In this document: positions 11,291-22,780 of the stretch, one piece after another
How positions within the stretch are numbered: the stretch's first letter is position 1
Layout of the letters: each line of letters opens with the position of its first letter
Source of the DNA: Cristatella mucedo
Taxonomy: Eukaryota; Bryozoa; Phylactolaemata; Cristatellidae
NCBI GenBank assembly: GCA_009760855.2
Contig: WPIO01000004.1
Span: 1,621,001-1,685,000, forward strand
Length of the DNA: 64,000 nucleotides
Reading direction: 5' to 3'
Position numbers and translations under genes: made by a program
Notes under the pieces: model-generated
The model's database searches: none
Told to the model about the DNA's origin: nothing
The model's input: only the letters and a program-made list of their open reading frames with translations

Positions 11291-12194
11291 ATTGTTAAAC
11301 AACTTTAACAATTAGTGGTAGAGTGAGCGAGTCATTATGTCCCGAAAGCGTAAGTTACAGCTTGAGGCTTACGATGAGCGCTTTTCATATATATGTGCTA
11401 CTAATGTGATGGTACAATTATGATAGCTGTTACGTAAATACCAGAGGAGATAATTCACAAGTCGGCATATGTAGCCACACGTTTCGCTCTTGTAGCTAAA
11501 ATTGAACGTTTAATTGCTCACTGAGCTATGACACGTGAAGAGTGGAGCTATGACAACCGGCGAGTAGGCTTGTGGTCGGCGGCTTTATAGTTGTGATTGA
11601 TAATTCCGTCGAGGTTATCTCTCGAAAATAAATGATAAATGACGAGCTTGACAGGGAAAGTCAGTCTAAATCAAGGTCTACAGGTCGGTGAGTTATTTTG
11701 GTGGATGCTTTGCACAGCTGTGAATTAAGACGAACGATTTTTAATTTTAAATTCAAATTATTCTTCGATATTTCTTGGTTAAAGATTTGTCTTGTTTCTT
11801 TTGCGGTTGCTATGTACCTCCTTCATCTAGGTAAACTCAGGCTTTAATGACCGGCCAGGCTAGTCGGCTAGTCAAGGCTATATTCGGTAAACTCATTGCC
11901 AGACATTTTTGTTAAGATCGGAAAAGTAAGTGTAAGCGAGTCAACTAATCGTTCAAACAGCCAAAATTAAATTCATTCCTGAATTAATTTTTAGATACTT
12001 TGTTCTTCTAAAGAATCACGAGCTTCTTGAATTTATAAATTCACTTTTCACGATGATGTTTTAGGGGTGGATGGTTGTTTTAACAAGCAGCCATGTTGTA
12101 CATTAGCTGTTTTGGCATTCGCTACGTCTCGCACGCTCGCATATAGACGAACTTAACACACCCGGTCTCACAATGGTTAGAAGTGTATTATTGT
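11291..12194. other. No gene recognised
   Basis: Anonymous AT-leaning sequence. Confidence 0.5.
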
Positions 12195-12605
12195 AGCAAG
12201 ATATATCTCCTTCTGTAAATCCTCAAAGTCACACAGACTAAGTGAATATAACCCGGTAGTGTTTTTTTACAGCACATTCAAAGCCCAAGCGCGTTCGGTA
12301 CGCATTCGTTAGCAAAAAGAGAAAGAGAAAATGCAAAGCACAGCTGAGTCAGAAGGGCAGTCGGTGAAGTGCATCGCACAAAATAGCAGCTCGGGACTGA
12401 TGCAAAAGACGTGCATCAATCGGCTGCAGCGGAATCGATGCCGTTGCGTAAAGATTATGGAAGTGAGCTCCACAGCTTGAAACCTGCAGAGCAAAGGCGT
12501 CTGCCAACGATTTGCTAGAGACTTAGTAATGGAGCAGCTAATGTATTAAGCACAAAGGATCTGAGGGCACGACTAGGCTGAAGCTGACAGCAGTTCAACA
12601 AGGTA
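12195..12605 (-). mobile_element. LINE-B 3' fragment, strongly decayed
   Basis: The plus-strand text parallels the reverse complement of the LINE-B 3' end: ATCTCCTTCTGTAAATCC, a TATAAC segment, GCGTTCGGTACGCATTC, AGAGAAAGAG, then GATCTGAGGGC. Many substitutions and indels. The short minus-strand frame inside it is not a gene. Confidence 0.7.
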
Positions 12606-13500
12606 TTAAACTTAATTCTCATGAAAAACAGCCACTGCAGTAAAATCTGCGATTGCGAACCAAGAGCGTTGGATTGAGGCTATGTGAACTAATTTCTGCA
12701 AGGTCACCGATTCACGATCGTTTGATTGTGCGCAGAAAGTAAAATAATTGCCGTTGCATTGCCTTTCGAGAGCAAAAAAAAAACTGAAAACCGAGATGCA
12801 TAGCAGCTGCTGAATGATCTGCTACCAACCAGCAATTCACCGGTCACTTAGTCGAGTACCTAGCACTGCTGAAAAATATGCGTGCAACAAGGTATCGCTA
12901 TTTTGTTTTCAAAATTAGTGACGTGCTCTTTCTGCAAGCATCACTGCGATCGCATTTGAGGAGTAAAGATATGGTAATTTTCCCATCCCATTTTGAGATG
13001 TCACGCTCACCATGCAGGCTCGCTAGAAACCAAAGCGAGTCGTGCAAGTTACAGGATGAGACGAGGAGAGAAGTTCCAGTGGAGTCAGATCACGTTTTCT
13101 CTGAAAACACGGGCAACATTCTACACGAGGTCGTGGATTATAATACGAATAGTGATACATTTTTATAGCGTCCCAAGAGAACTTAATCTCTTTCTGGGTA
13201 CTTTATTGTATCAGGGACCGCGTGGAAAGCTGCTATCTATGGATGCGCCAGAAGTAGAGGTATTCACCGTAGAGACGCGGGGAGCTGGCAGTTCGGCAAA
13301 CTAAGTAATCATGTTTTGTGTCCTGTGGAGAGAAAATGCATGTGCACCCACTGCTCAATGATTTCGGCAAAGTCTCTTCGGCCATTGTATAAATCCAATA
13401 AATCCAGCTTTGAATAGCCTAGTTGGAGGTATTTAAGATATTTCAAAGCACTTGATTGAAAAGGTTGGAAACAGTTGCAGAAGCGTTCTCTACTTTAGGC
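12606..13500. other. No gene recognised
   Basis: Overlapping frames at 12,878-13,304 lack motifs. They end near a segment reading AACTTAATCTCTTTCTGGG, reminiscent of a LINE tail in reverse. Confidence 0.45.
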
Positions 13501-13905
13501 ACCCCAGCCTAGATATACTCTCCCAACGCGTTAGAAGACGTCGCACCCGCCTTTCTGAATAGAACCATTTAGCTAAACCATACACGAACCTCAAATCCTT
13601 TGAAGACCGAGCCTTTAGTTCTTATGCCTTCAAAGCCTATAACTCACTCCCCACTGATATGACATTGCCTGACTTGATTACATTTAAAAAGAGGCTAAAC
13701 ACGTCTATTTATAACAGCATTTAGTGCTTCCATGTGATAGTCTTTTGTGTGCTTATGCGTGCCGACATTGTGCATGCTGACACTCTTAATATTCGTACGT
13801 TTAACCTGTGCATTTCATCTGTAATTATATGTTATGCTTGTTGACATAGGACATGCTCGATCATGCATCCTTGACAGCCCATGTAAAGTGTTGAGAGAGG
13901 GATAG
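13501..13905 (+). mobile_element. LINE-A 3' fragment
   Basis: Follows the last 80 codons of LINE-A (NLKSFEDRAFSSYAFKAYNSL-like reading with shifts) and its 3' UTR, down to a worn hairpin (TGTAAAGTGTTGAGAGAGG). Confidence 0.8.
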
Positions 13906-13906
13906 A

Positions 13907-14645
13907 CATGTACCCAGGCTGGGTTTGGTTGGCTGGGACCGGACGGCTATAGTGAGGGTTAGGGTCACCGGCTAGGCCGGGGTCGGACCTACGGCACGGC
14001 CGGATGTATGCGGTGACGTGAGGTCACCGGGGCTCTTGGGTACGGGAAGTTGGCCAAGTAAGTCGTGGTGTTGGAGGCTCCCGGTCTCGCCGAGTAATGC
14101 ACCTGGATTCGTGCAGGCGTGCTCCAGCGATGCTGCCACGCACGCAAGGGAACGAGTACCCAAGGCCCGAGCGGAGCTGGATAGCTCGCTCGTTGTTGAC
14201 TTGTTTGTATTCCGCGTTCCCCGTGTAGCGTGTTCGTGACCCCCGTGTGTTGGCGTCTTTCGGCGGAAGCTTACGACTGTGGTAGTTGTCGACTCGGACT
14301 AGCCAGCAGTTACTCAGCCAGCCGGGTTTTGGACGGCGTACGCTCGTACTGTTGGACTCGGAGTCGGTACAACGACAGGACTGCGGAAGCCGACTGACCC
14401 CAACTAACACGTTTGTTCGCGCTTGCTGCGTCATCTTGCGTCCCCGTAGTGTACTGTGTATAGGACTCTCCCTGTAGACTTGTTTAGTTGCTCTGCTGTT
14501 GTTGGCGCATGCGTTAATATAAAGAGGTTTAACCGGACGGCCGCTCGTCTTACCCTAGCTCGGCGGCATGGCGAGCGGCAGCGTGGCGGAGTATGGCGGG
14601 GTTTGGCGGGAATTAGCCTCTGACCCCTGGAACCCGGTTACAGAC
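13907..14645 (+). other. GC-rich block with TATA-like box and Kozak ATG
   Basis: A 740-bp block much richer in G+C than its surroundings, with sharp edges against a LINE tail and a GA microsatellite. It contains TAATATAAAG at about 14,514-14,523 and, about 50 bp later, GGCGGCATGG with an ATG at 14,568. That ATG opens a 103-codon frame which soon enters the GA repeat as Glu-Arg repeats. This looks like a promoter plus leader, either of a host gene or of a retroelement (LTR or 5' UTR). No second LTR copy is in the window, so neither reading is proven. Confidence 0.35.
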
Positions 14646-14647
14646 AG

Positions 14648-14735
<88 letters not shown>
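14648..14735. repeat. (GA)n microsatellite
   Basis: Uninterrupted GA dinucleotides over about 85 bp. Translated either way it gives Glu-Arg or Ser-Leu repeats that should not be taken as protein. Confidence 0.97.
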
Positions 14736-16466
14736 CAGATTAAATTGTCTAAGGGAGCCACCATACAAATATATTATTATGATTACCCCTCGTTTACTAT
14801 TGCTATTGAAGGACTTACTGTGCTGCCCAAATTAAGCGTACTTCCCTGCGACCTAATGGTTTTAATGACCACTAGTTAAGATCAGCAGTCGTTCAAACCC
14901 CAAACCTCCAAACCATCCTTTATAAAACAGAAGCGAAAAACCTTGGACTGAGTATTTGAACTCGAATAAGTCTTACCACCGGCGGATTGCTCCCCGTCGG
15001 TTTGCGATGTCGATTTATTTCCGGAGGCGTTTTCGTCAAAGTGTGGCATTTCCTGAGCTGGTGTTTCCTCGACTGAGCTCTCCGTCGCTGCAAGGAGTAA
15101 AACGACGCCAGAAATATCGCATACAAAAGCAAATGACGACTACGGCAGACAAAGACTTGGACTAAGTAATAGACGACTACCAGCCCATGCCCACGATTCG
15201 CTTACACAAGCGACCTCCAGAAATAAGCTCATACGCGTGAAGCCTTCACTTCTTAGAGTGAGCGAGTGAGTAAAACATTGGTCATATCGGCTCGAAAGGA
15301 ATACCTTTCGTGTGTGCGTTCAGGCATGGAAATCGCTGGTGAAACTCAAAACAAGCTAAATGACATACTTTCTATTGCTGATGCGTGACAGTTTCTCATT
15401 TTGATGACTACGGTAGGCATTTATCATAAATCACATAAAAAAGAAATCACATTCATGTATTAATAAGGTCTGAAAAAATTAATCTTGATATTCAGATACA
15501 TCTCAAAACTGTCATCTCAGTGCTGGCAGAGTGTAACTGTATCGCTCCTAATTAATGGGGACGTGTCAATTCGGACCGACTTATGAAACGAAATGCATTT
15601 GTGCGTTGCAGATAGAGCTTTTTATCAATGATATCTTACAACGAATGCTTGATCCTAATGCCATCGCAGATCCGCAGCTAAAACGTAAAGCTACTAAAAA
15701 CTAAAACGTAAAGCTAAACTACCATCTGTGTGCCTACCCTATTTGCTGGCCATTCGTCGAAGGTACATAAGTATGCGAATGTAGGCGCGCCCAGTGTATC
15801 GGGCTGTGGCAAGATGTAATCAGACTCGAGAGGCCCTCTTAAGTAATGACCTGGACATCTGCAGCAATATGTGCAACCTGCAGTCATGCAGCGCCTGTCA
15901 TCTGAATTACCACTCCGGAGCTATGAACAAGTCTGGATGCAAAATCACAAGCAATTTCCCTAGTTCTCATATTTAGTGTTTTGCATTGTCTAGCCAGGCA
16001 CAGCCGCCCCTTGTACCTAAACCCTATGCTAAACGTAAACATTTTTTGCTTTGAAGTTGGAAAGTATCAATTGCTTTCCCGTTGTCAGCATGGCGTTGCA
16101 ATTTCTTGCAAGGTCGAGTATTCTCACTCAACTAAAAGTGCGCATTACAGGTAGGCGTCTGTTCGCAACTGGCAATGTATCGGCGGCGGCCATATCGAGT
16201 AAGCGTTCGTCGCTTGTCCTCATGCGGAGCTTAGCTCTTTACCTCCTTGACAGCTTCCGCCAGGGAGTTCGGCTGCACAGTTCTGCAAGTATCGAATGAA
16301 AGGCCAACTTTTCTAGCCGGATGATCAGATTCTGGCTGCGCTGCCTCCGCGGACGGCTCTCGCCGCAGCAGCTATGTGCGGCCGTCGAGCTCTATCGTCT
16401 AGCGATCCTCGCTTTGCTGGCTCGGGGAGGGGCAGGGCGGGGCTCGTCTTCTTTCCAAAGGCTCAC
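14736..16466. other. Intron or intergenic; no exon recognised
   Basis: This lies downstream of the last recognised L4-gene exon on the minus strand, so further exons are expected around here. I could not identify a laminin-EGF or Ig exon with splice sites. The plus-strand frames at 14,956-15,165, 15,794-15,976 and 16,051-16,587 carry no motif. The last is partly the shadow of the exon at 16,467. Confidence 0.45.
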
Positions 16467-16799
16467 CTGGCACGACAGGCCGCTGTACTGGGTAGGACAC
16501 AGGCACTGCTCGACGGCCGTGGCCGGGCCGAGGCCGGCGTCCGCGCCTCGAGCTCCGCTGAAGCGCACGCCGGACAGCGAGATTTGAATCATCCGTCGGC
16601 TGAACGACATGGGAATCAAAACGGCCTTGACCCTAACTAGGGCTCGCAGAAACCTCTCGCGGCTCAGAGGCTCGCCGGAAGACCGGTTGTGCCACGCGCC
16701 TTCGGCGAGCGGCACGCTGATTTGCTTCCGATCCCCAGATATTGGCACGCTGTCGAGTCGATGATAGAAGACACTGTTTTCGCTCTGTAACGTCATTTC
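16467..16799 (-). CDS. L4-gene exon h: second laminin IV domain, C-terminal half
   Basis: Exactly 111 codons, phase 0 at both ends, from acceptor AAAGCAG at 16,800-16,802 to donor CAG/GTGAGC. It encodes the second half of an L4 domain: the VPLAEGAW strand, the SRERFLRALVRVKAVLI helix-like segment, then the domain end ATAVEQCLCPTQYSGLSC. That end is the laminin-EGF half-module which conventionally closes an L4 insertion (VEqCxCPpGYxGlSC in the family). L4 domains occur in perlecan domain III and laminin alpha chains and sit in basement membrane. The next exon downstream, expected to complete the EGF module, was not found. Confidence 0.85.
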
Positions 16800-16987
16800 C
16801 TGCTTTACATTCAGCTCAGTGGCTGCTGAGTAGCTGAAATCGCTGGAGCACTCGGCGACCTCTGCAAACCGTCTCGCTGGCTCAAAGAGCAGAATCGGGC
16901 AGATCGACGCAGAGTGCTGCGAGCGTTTGTTTCGATGAAGCCAGCTAGTTCTGAGTGCATTAATCCGGAAAGCAAGGGCGCCCTCAC

Positions 16988-17074
16988 CAGCATCAGAATG
17001 TTGACGTTCTTCTCTGGCCGGCCATTGCTGAGATAGCTCACGGTGAACAGCAGAGAGCCGCCGTAGGCGTCTCC
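16988..17074 (-). CDS. L4-gene exon g: second laminin IV domain, middle
   Basis: 29 codons, phase 0 on both sides (acceptor CGACCAG, donor CTG/GTGAGG). It reads GDAYGGSLLFTVSYLSNG, the hallmark sYGGxLrytlsY strand of L4 domains, then the residues leading to the next exon. Splicing to the exons either side gives an uninterrupted domain, which is strong support for an exon this short. Confidence 0.88.
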
Positions 17075-17449
17075 CTGGTCGATACAAGAAAACGAAAGCA
17101 TCGGTCATGATGATACAGGATCGATCGATCGACTAATTGATCGACACAGGATCGATTACACGAAAACGGAAGCATCGGTGAGGATGACTGGCGACGCTTA
17201 GACAGCAACTTCATAAGAGGCTCATCCGTACTAATAAATGCTCGACTAGCTCCTGCTTGGTCGGTGAGGCTTCGATGCATAATTATGCAGGCACAAGTAT
17301 GCACGCACCTCAGACCAGACTGACTGGCCACAAAGGGTGCACACAGGCCATGCACGTAGGCCACACACTTTGGACTGTCTCAAATGCGCCTAATGGCTAT
17401 GCCAAGCAAGTAAAAAAAGCCCCACTGTGACAGCGCCAGTCAAAAGTAC

Positions 17450-17611
17450 CTGGTAGCCCAAGAACAATGCCGGCAGGCTGAAGTAAAATCTCAGGCTGTC
17501 GCCAGCAAAGTTGCTGAACACGGACTCGCCCCAGATGTTCCGCGGCTGCACTACAGTCGGATGGTTGTTAATAGTGGTTGAGGCTATGGCCTGATTCGGC
17601 ATCTGGACTTT
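17450..17611 (-). CDS. L4-gene exon f: second laminin IV domain, N-terminal part
   Basis: 54 codons, phase 0 (acceptor AATTCTTTCAG, donor CAG/GTACTT). It covers the start of the second L4 domain and ends with FYFSLPALFLGYQ, equivalent to the family's fyWxLPxxFLGdkv motif, which continues into YGG in the next exon. The preceding exon is 13.5 kb away across an intron packed with LINE and SINE copies. The domain nevertheless reads straight through. Confidence 0.88.
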
Positions 17612-18339
17612 CTGAAAGAATTCAAGGCACGGGCCCCGTTAAAGAAGTAAGCGGCAGGCAGTATCGCGCGTGATCAAACAAGGTCGCACGAGGAGCTGAA
17701 CTCCTGAACTCGGAGTTGACATTTTAGAGGTAAGAGCGCTCGCAGCTGACACAGACAGTGGGGCTCGCAGATTGAAAACGTTCGGCGACACTCGTCGAGC
17801 GTTCTGCCTCCAGACAATCGCAATCGCTGTTCAGATGCAGCGGGCAACTGCCTAGTGGCTATTGTTCTATCGCACAGGAACGCACGGCTGCTTCTTTTGT
17901 CTACGCAGCGTATTGTTCGCTGCAATTCCCTCTACTCGCGTGCTAGCGCTTCATCAGCCTCAAAGGAAATGTAGGCGAAACGAAGCTCCGAGTTTGTGTC
18001 CGATTTCAAGCACAAAACCAGGACAGGAAACGAGCCTGCATTTCCTTAAGGAAAGTTCTCACTTCTACCTTCAGTTTAGCACGGTGGGGAAGAGATTTTA
18101 TGAGGGAGCTACAGACCACGGACATAAGGGGGAACCGGGGCTGTTAACAATGCTGTTCCAGTTAATCTTATTGGAGCTATTGTAACAACTTTGACTCTTT
18201 CATGTGCGATTATTATGTTAACCAGGGTAGCCGCTTCGCACGTCCCATTTTAATAGTGGGAAAAACGCAGTAATGCTAATAGTTATAGTAGTAATTCTTT
18301 TGCATAGCTCCGTAAGATAAAAACTATAACAAAATAATT
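17612..18339. other. Start (3' side) of the 13.5-kb intron; nothing recognised
   Basis: Fairly GC-balanced sequence. Open frames on both strands at 17,674-18,185 are without motifs. Confidence 0.5.
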
Positions 18340-18915
18340 ATTTGTATAGTGCCCTAAGAGAACTTGATCTCTACTTTTCGGAATCCAACAGTCTAGAAAT
18401 ACCTCGTACAAACCTTAAATCCTTTGGAGACCGTGCATTTAGCTCGTATGCTCCCACAGCCTGGAACTCCCTCCCGACCTGCATCAGAACATCCCCTGAC
18501 CTGACCACATTTAAAAGAAACTTAAAAACATACCTATTTAGGACAGCATTTAGTGGGTCCTTGTGATTCGTCCTCGATGTGCTTATGCGTGCTGACACTG
18601 TTCATGCTGCCACTAACCACATTTGCATGCTGACCCAGTGCATGTAACCCCTAACCATATTATTCATTTTGTTTGTTTTTCAAGCATGATTTTACTTACT
18701 ATTCTATTGCGTATCACTTTGCAGCAAATGTAAAGCGCCTAGAAAGAGATTAAGTTCTCTGAGGGCGCTTTATCAAGTGCAATATTATTATTATTATTAT
18801 TATTATTCAGGCGCTTCACATACGCCACCGGGCTCGAGCCCACGACCTCTGCCATCAATCACATTAAACTCGACCTTGGTTCAAGGCAAGCGGCTTAACC
18901 AAGCGGCGACAGAAT
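18340..18915 (-). mobile_element. SINE1 copy split by a LINE-A insertion
   Basis: Reverse-oriented SINE1. The tail GTATAGTGCCCTAAGAGAAC...CTCTA is at 18,340-18,373. After the LINE-A insertion, the body TTCAGGCGCTTCACATACGC with GGGCTCGAGCCC runs to about 18,915. The uninterrupted copy at 62.3 kb shows the two parts are normally contiguous. Confidence 0.85.
18374..18805 (+). mobile_element. LINE-A 3' fragment, young
   Basis: Last 60 codons plus 3' UTR, hairpin and an (ATT)n tail. By eye it differs from the copy at 21.9-22.6 kb at only a couple of positions over their common 430 bp (for example CCATATT versus CCATGTT, GCGCCT versus GCGCCG). Both share CCTCGATGTGC against CCTTCATGTGC in the full-length copy. 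Confidence 0.92.
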
Positions 18916-21667
18916 TTTGATGAATGCGCATTACAAATCATTTCAAGGGAGGAAAATACTTAACAGCAAATACTTAAGGCTAAGGATTTTATTCTGGTTA
19001 GGCAGGCATGTCAAAGCACCCGTGCGCCCATGCTTAGGCCAGCACCGGCAGCGGAAACACTCACGGAGCCACTCATGACGTCTGGGTTACCCTGGACCCT
19101 GGTCAGTAATGTCCACCAAATTTATAGACACCCCAGCCAGAACTCAGACTATACGGCGAAAAAAGAGAGAAGTGCGCTGGAGTGCATCGCTCGCGTCCAC
19201 GTGGTCGCAATGCGAATAGTTTCTTACCTCACACGCACGAAAAGGACAATTCGCTGGTACTGGCGACGGAAGTAGAAGGACGGTTCGCTTCGCTCTTTTA
19301 AATGTCTGGCCTATCGTATTCACGCGTGAAAAGCCAGACGATGGTAGAGTGGAGAGCTCTTGGGTCAATTTAGTTTCGCAAATGACTGGCTAACTAGGAG
19401 AATTGTTTGGCAGGACTACTAGAATATCAAATACTGGTCGCCTTTCGCAGTAACGAAGTGCACAGTGAATAGAGCATTCCTCCAATAAGGATGAATGTGC
19501 AGATGAAATAGCGAGACAGACAGAAACGAGGGAATCGTTTGAGATTCAAATTTCTGCAACGAATGACTCACGGTCAGCGACGCCCTGCTCCCAGCGTCTT
19601 AGTTTCAGTAGGACTTGAGCAAATGACTACTGCAGCTACGCATTTAAGTATGCGCAGCTAATTTAGACGCTGTCACTAGCACATGTCAAGCTCACACTCT
19701 GAGCGTCTACTGGAAGCACGCCAATGCTGCACCCCAGCGGTCTGAGTGGACTGGACCACCTGCAGCTTGGTTATAGAAGCTTCGGAGCAGGTGGAAATGA
19801 CGTCACCTTCTGCTGGCATTTTCTCTTGACAACTACACGTCTAGATGCTTTTCCCAACCGTGCACGACCATGCACGGGACTCTGCCCGAAGTCTCGCGCT
19901 CTGAGTTTTGACCTCAAACAAAAAAATCTAAGAAGACTTCTTTGCAGTAATTGATTGGCTCGAATTGAGTCAGCCGCAAGTTATACACTGCTGCCACTCC
20001 TTTACTGGAAGTGTATAAGTTTTTTGTTTGAGCATAGAGTCCCGATGATTTGTGAATTGAGCACGTTGGATCGAGGCTCCAAAATAACAAGTACAAGGGG
20101 AGGCATTTCAATCGACCGCCAAAAATCTTATCGTAGCACGTGCACGAAGCCTCAGCGAGACCGATCCTACGCAAAGGTCTGCGAATCACGAGCATCTTTA
20201 TTTATTTATATTTATTTATTTATTTACGTGTATGCATTTAATTAGCTGGGATATAATGGCATTCTCCTATTGCGTAGAATATCGCCTGGGTCGATGTTAT
20301 TGATAAGGTTTCTCCAAAGACCTCATTTTCAAATTCTCACTAATCATCTGAAAGCAACTGAAGAGTCATATTCGCTGATACTAACAATAGCTTGCCTAGT
20401 GGTTAAGCCTCACTTGAAATTCGGAAGTGGAAATAATTGAACCCACATGCCTTATAAACGCTGTAGCTTCATACAATTGTTTCACAAATGCCTCGGCTAA
20501 ATAGAATGAAGTCAGCCGTACTTAGCAGCACCCAGTGACACTAAGTAGTCGACGTTCTTGAATTTTATAGTATTATATCAATGAATGGATGTGAGTCGCA
20601 GCATTTGACGTTTGAAGTGTTTTAGACGGAAATCAAGTAGACTTGCTAGTGACCTTGCGATTTGCGTGAGACATCCAGTTAAAAGAAGCTCCGGCTAAAG
20701 TTATGGCCCCACGCATGCCCCCATTTAATCATATCAAAGTACGACCGGATGTCCACCGATACTTGCCAGCAGCTGTTGTAGAAGACATTGTATCATTCAA
20801 GCATTTATACACCAACTAGCCCCGTATAAAAATATTACTAATACTATTATTGATTATCACTTTTGTAGTACCGTAAACAAATTACATTTCTTTCTAGGAA
20901 ATTTTATTAGGCTATAAAGTAGTATTAAAAATGCTTAGTGATAAAATGCTCAGTGTCAGCACACCTGAGCCTACAACAGACAATTCACATGGACCCAGCA
21001 AACACAGTGAAAAGCACGTTCGTCGTTGCTCTTTTTAAATACACTAAGGTCAGTAAAATTTCGTGAGAGCAGTTGGGAGTGTGTTCCTAGTATGATGAAT
21101 AGTAGCTACAGGCAAGGTCTCCATCCGATTTTAGGTTGCTTAGCGGCACAGGTAAACGACTTTCATAAGATGAGCAGATGGTAAGACGCCTAGCCTGATT
21201 TGGTAGTACTGGTTGAGTAGGTAAGCTTGAACAATACAATAAAAGGAGTTACCTATAAGTGATTGACAAATCATTGAAGTCGATATGCCAGTTGACGCCT
21301 AGCCAGCCTAGCAAGGTTAGAAGAAGTATTGTAATGTGACAATTGAAACATTTCCGACGAATAATCTTGGCTGCTGATTTTGCACAAATCGTGGCACTTA
21401 ACTGCGTAGTTCAAAAGACGGGATTATAGTGAATTGCAGATGTCAAGACGGGAAGTGAAAACCATTGATTGTCCAACATTGATTTAGTGTAGCTGTCGAA
21501 GCGGACTAAGATTTTAGCAATATCACAAAGCTGAAGGTGGATAGACTTGATTCGGTAGCTAATTAGGTCGTCTAGTGATAGATCACTTTTCCCTCAAGAC
21601 CCTGGCATGGCTCAGACGCAATAGGCCAATGCTGACTGCGTCCATTTTGCATCGTTAGATTTAGCTC
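18916..21667. other. Intron interior; no gene recognised
   Basis: About 2.7 kb of anonymous sequence inside the large intron. A short (TTTA)n tract lies at about 20,195-20,225. Open frames at 19.0-20.2 kb lack motifs. Confidence 0.5.
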
Positions 21668-21770
21668 CTGGGTCTTAGCCCAGAGGTTAGGTGCTAGCTC
21701 GTCACGACCCAAGTCGTAGGTTCGAGTCCTGCAGCGAGAGATTCTGTATTGCTATACCACAAGAATTTAC
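21668..21770 (+). mobile_element. tRNA-derived SINE head
   Basis: A-box TAGCCCAGAGG at 21,676-21,686 and a perfect B-box GGTTCGAGTCC at 21,719-21,729 mark an RNA polymerase III promoter of tRNA type. The intervening arms do not fold into a credible full tRNA, so a SINE is more likely than a tRNA gene. Confidence 0.7.
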
Positions 21771-21777
21771 GGCACAC

Positions 21778-22770
21778 TAGGTAAGGCGGTTGCTGTTTAC
21801 GATCTCAGTCCCGAGGTCGTGGATTTGAATCCTGCAGTGGGTGATCCTTAATCAACGCTGCAAGCGGTGGTGACAGCGTTAAAGGATTAATTAGGGCTTG
21901 TTTAGATAAGGATACCACGTCCAAGTTGGTCCATGCATTCGTGACATCTCGTCTCGACTTCTGCAACTCACTGCTTACTGGCCTACCAGCATGTGCGATC
22001 AGGCGATTGCAGCTGGTGCAAAACTCTGCAGCTAGGCTTGTCTGTCGTGAGCGTCGCAGTTGCCACATTACTCCACTTCTCGCCGACCTGCACTGGTTAC
22101 CAGTCAAGCAACGGATTGACTTCAAGGTTTTGTCGCTCACTTTTAGGTCTCTTCATTCTATGGCTCCAGCCTATCTTTCAGAGATACTACCCCATCAGGC
22201 AAAGCATCGTACCACTCGCTTTTCGGAATCCAACAGTCTAGAAATACCTCGTACAAACCTTAAATCCTTTGGAGACCGTGCATTTAGCTCGTATGCTCCC
22301 ACAGCCTGGAACTCCCTCCCGACCTGCATCAGAACATCCCCTGACCTGACCACATTTAAAAGAAACTTAAAAACATACCTATTTAGGACAGCATTTAGTG
22401 GGTCCTTGTGATTCGTCCTCGATGTGCTTATGCGTGCTGACACTGTTCATGCTGCCACTAACCACATTTGCATGCTGACCCAGTGCATGTAACCCCTAAC
22501 CATGTTATTCATTTTGTTTGTTTTTCAAGCATGATTTTACTTACTATTCTATTGCGTATCACTTTGCAGCAAATGTAAAGCGCCGAGAAAGAGATTAAGT
22601 TCTCTGAGGGCGCTTTATCAAGTGCATTACTATTATTATTATTATAAAGGATCTTCTGCCACTTGACAAAAGAGGCAGCTAAACCAACTGGTATTTCCTT
22701 TCACGTGGCGGTGATAGTCGTTAGGACTCTTCTGCCAGTTGGACCAGCTAAGCCATTTCCATGCCAAAGT
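21778..22770 (+). mobile_element. SINE2 copy split by a LINE-A insertion
   Basis: SINE2 head (TAAGGCGGTTGC, then the B-box-like TGGATTTGAATCC) and core (GCTGCAAGCGG) up to 21,887. The 3' part resumes at 22,645 (AAAGGATCTTCTGCCACTTG, AGAGGCAGCTAAACCAACTGG). The LINE-A insertion is flanked by a TAAAGGAT duplication. Confidence 0.85.
21888..22644 (+). mobile_element. LINE-A copy, 757 bp, young
   Basis: Starts inside the ORF (TTAGGGCTTGTTTAGATAAGG) and has 161 intact codons to the normal stop, then 3' UTR, hairpin and ATT tail. About 98% identical by eye to the full-length copy over the coding part. Flanked by 8-bp direct repeats TAAAGGAT (21,880-21,887 and 22,645-22,652), a clean target-site duplication. 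Confidence 0.95.
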
Positions 22771-22780
22771 AAAATAATAG

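Noticed and set aside
14568-14879. 103-codon frame with a long Glu-Arg run
   Set aside because: Most of it is a GA microsatellite. No homologous sequence or splice support is visible, so it is treated as a possible leader, not a gene.
16321-16640. Plus-strand GC-rich frames
   Set aside because: They are the reverse shadow of the laminin IV exon at 16,467-16,799 and its flank.
21668-21740. Possible tRNA gene with good A and B boxes
   Set aside because: The acceptor and anticodon stems do not pair convincingly and it neighbours another SINE head. A SINE is more likely.
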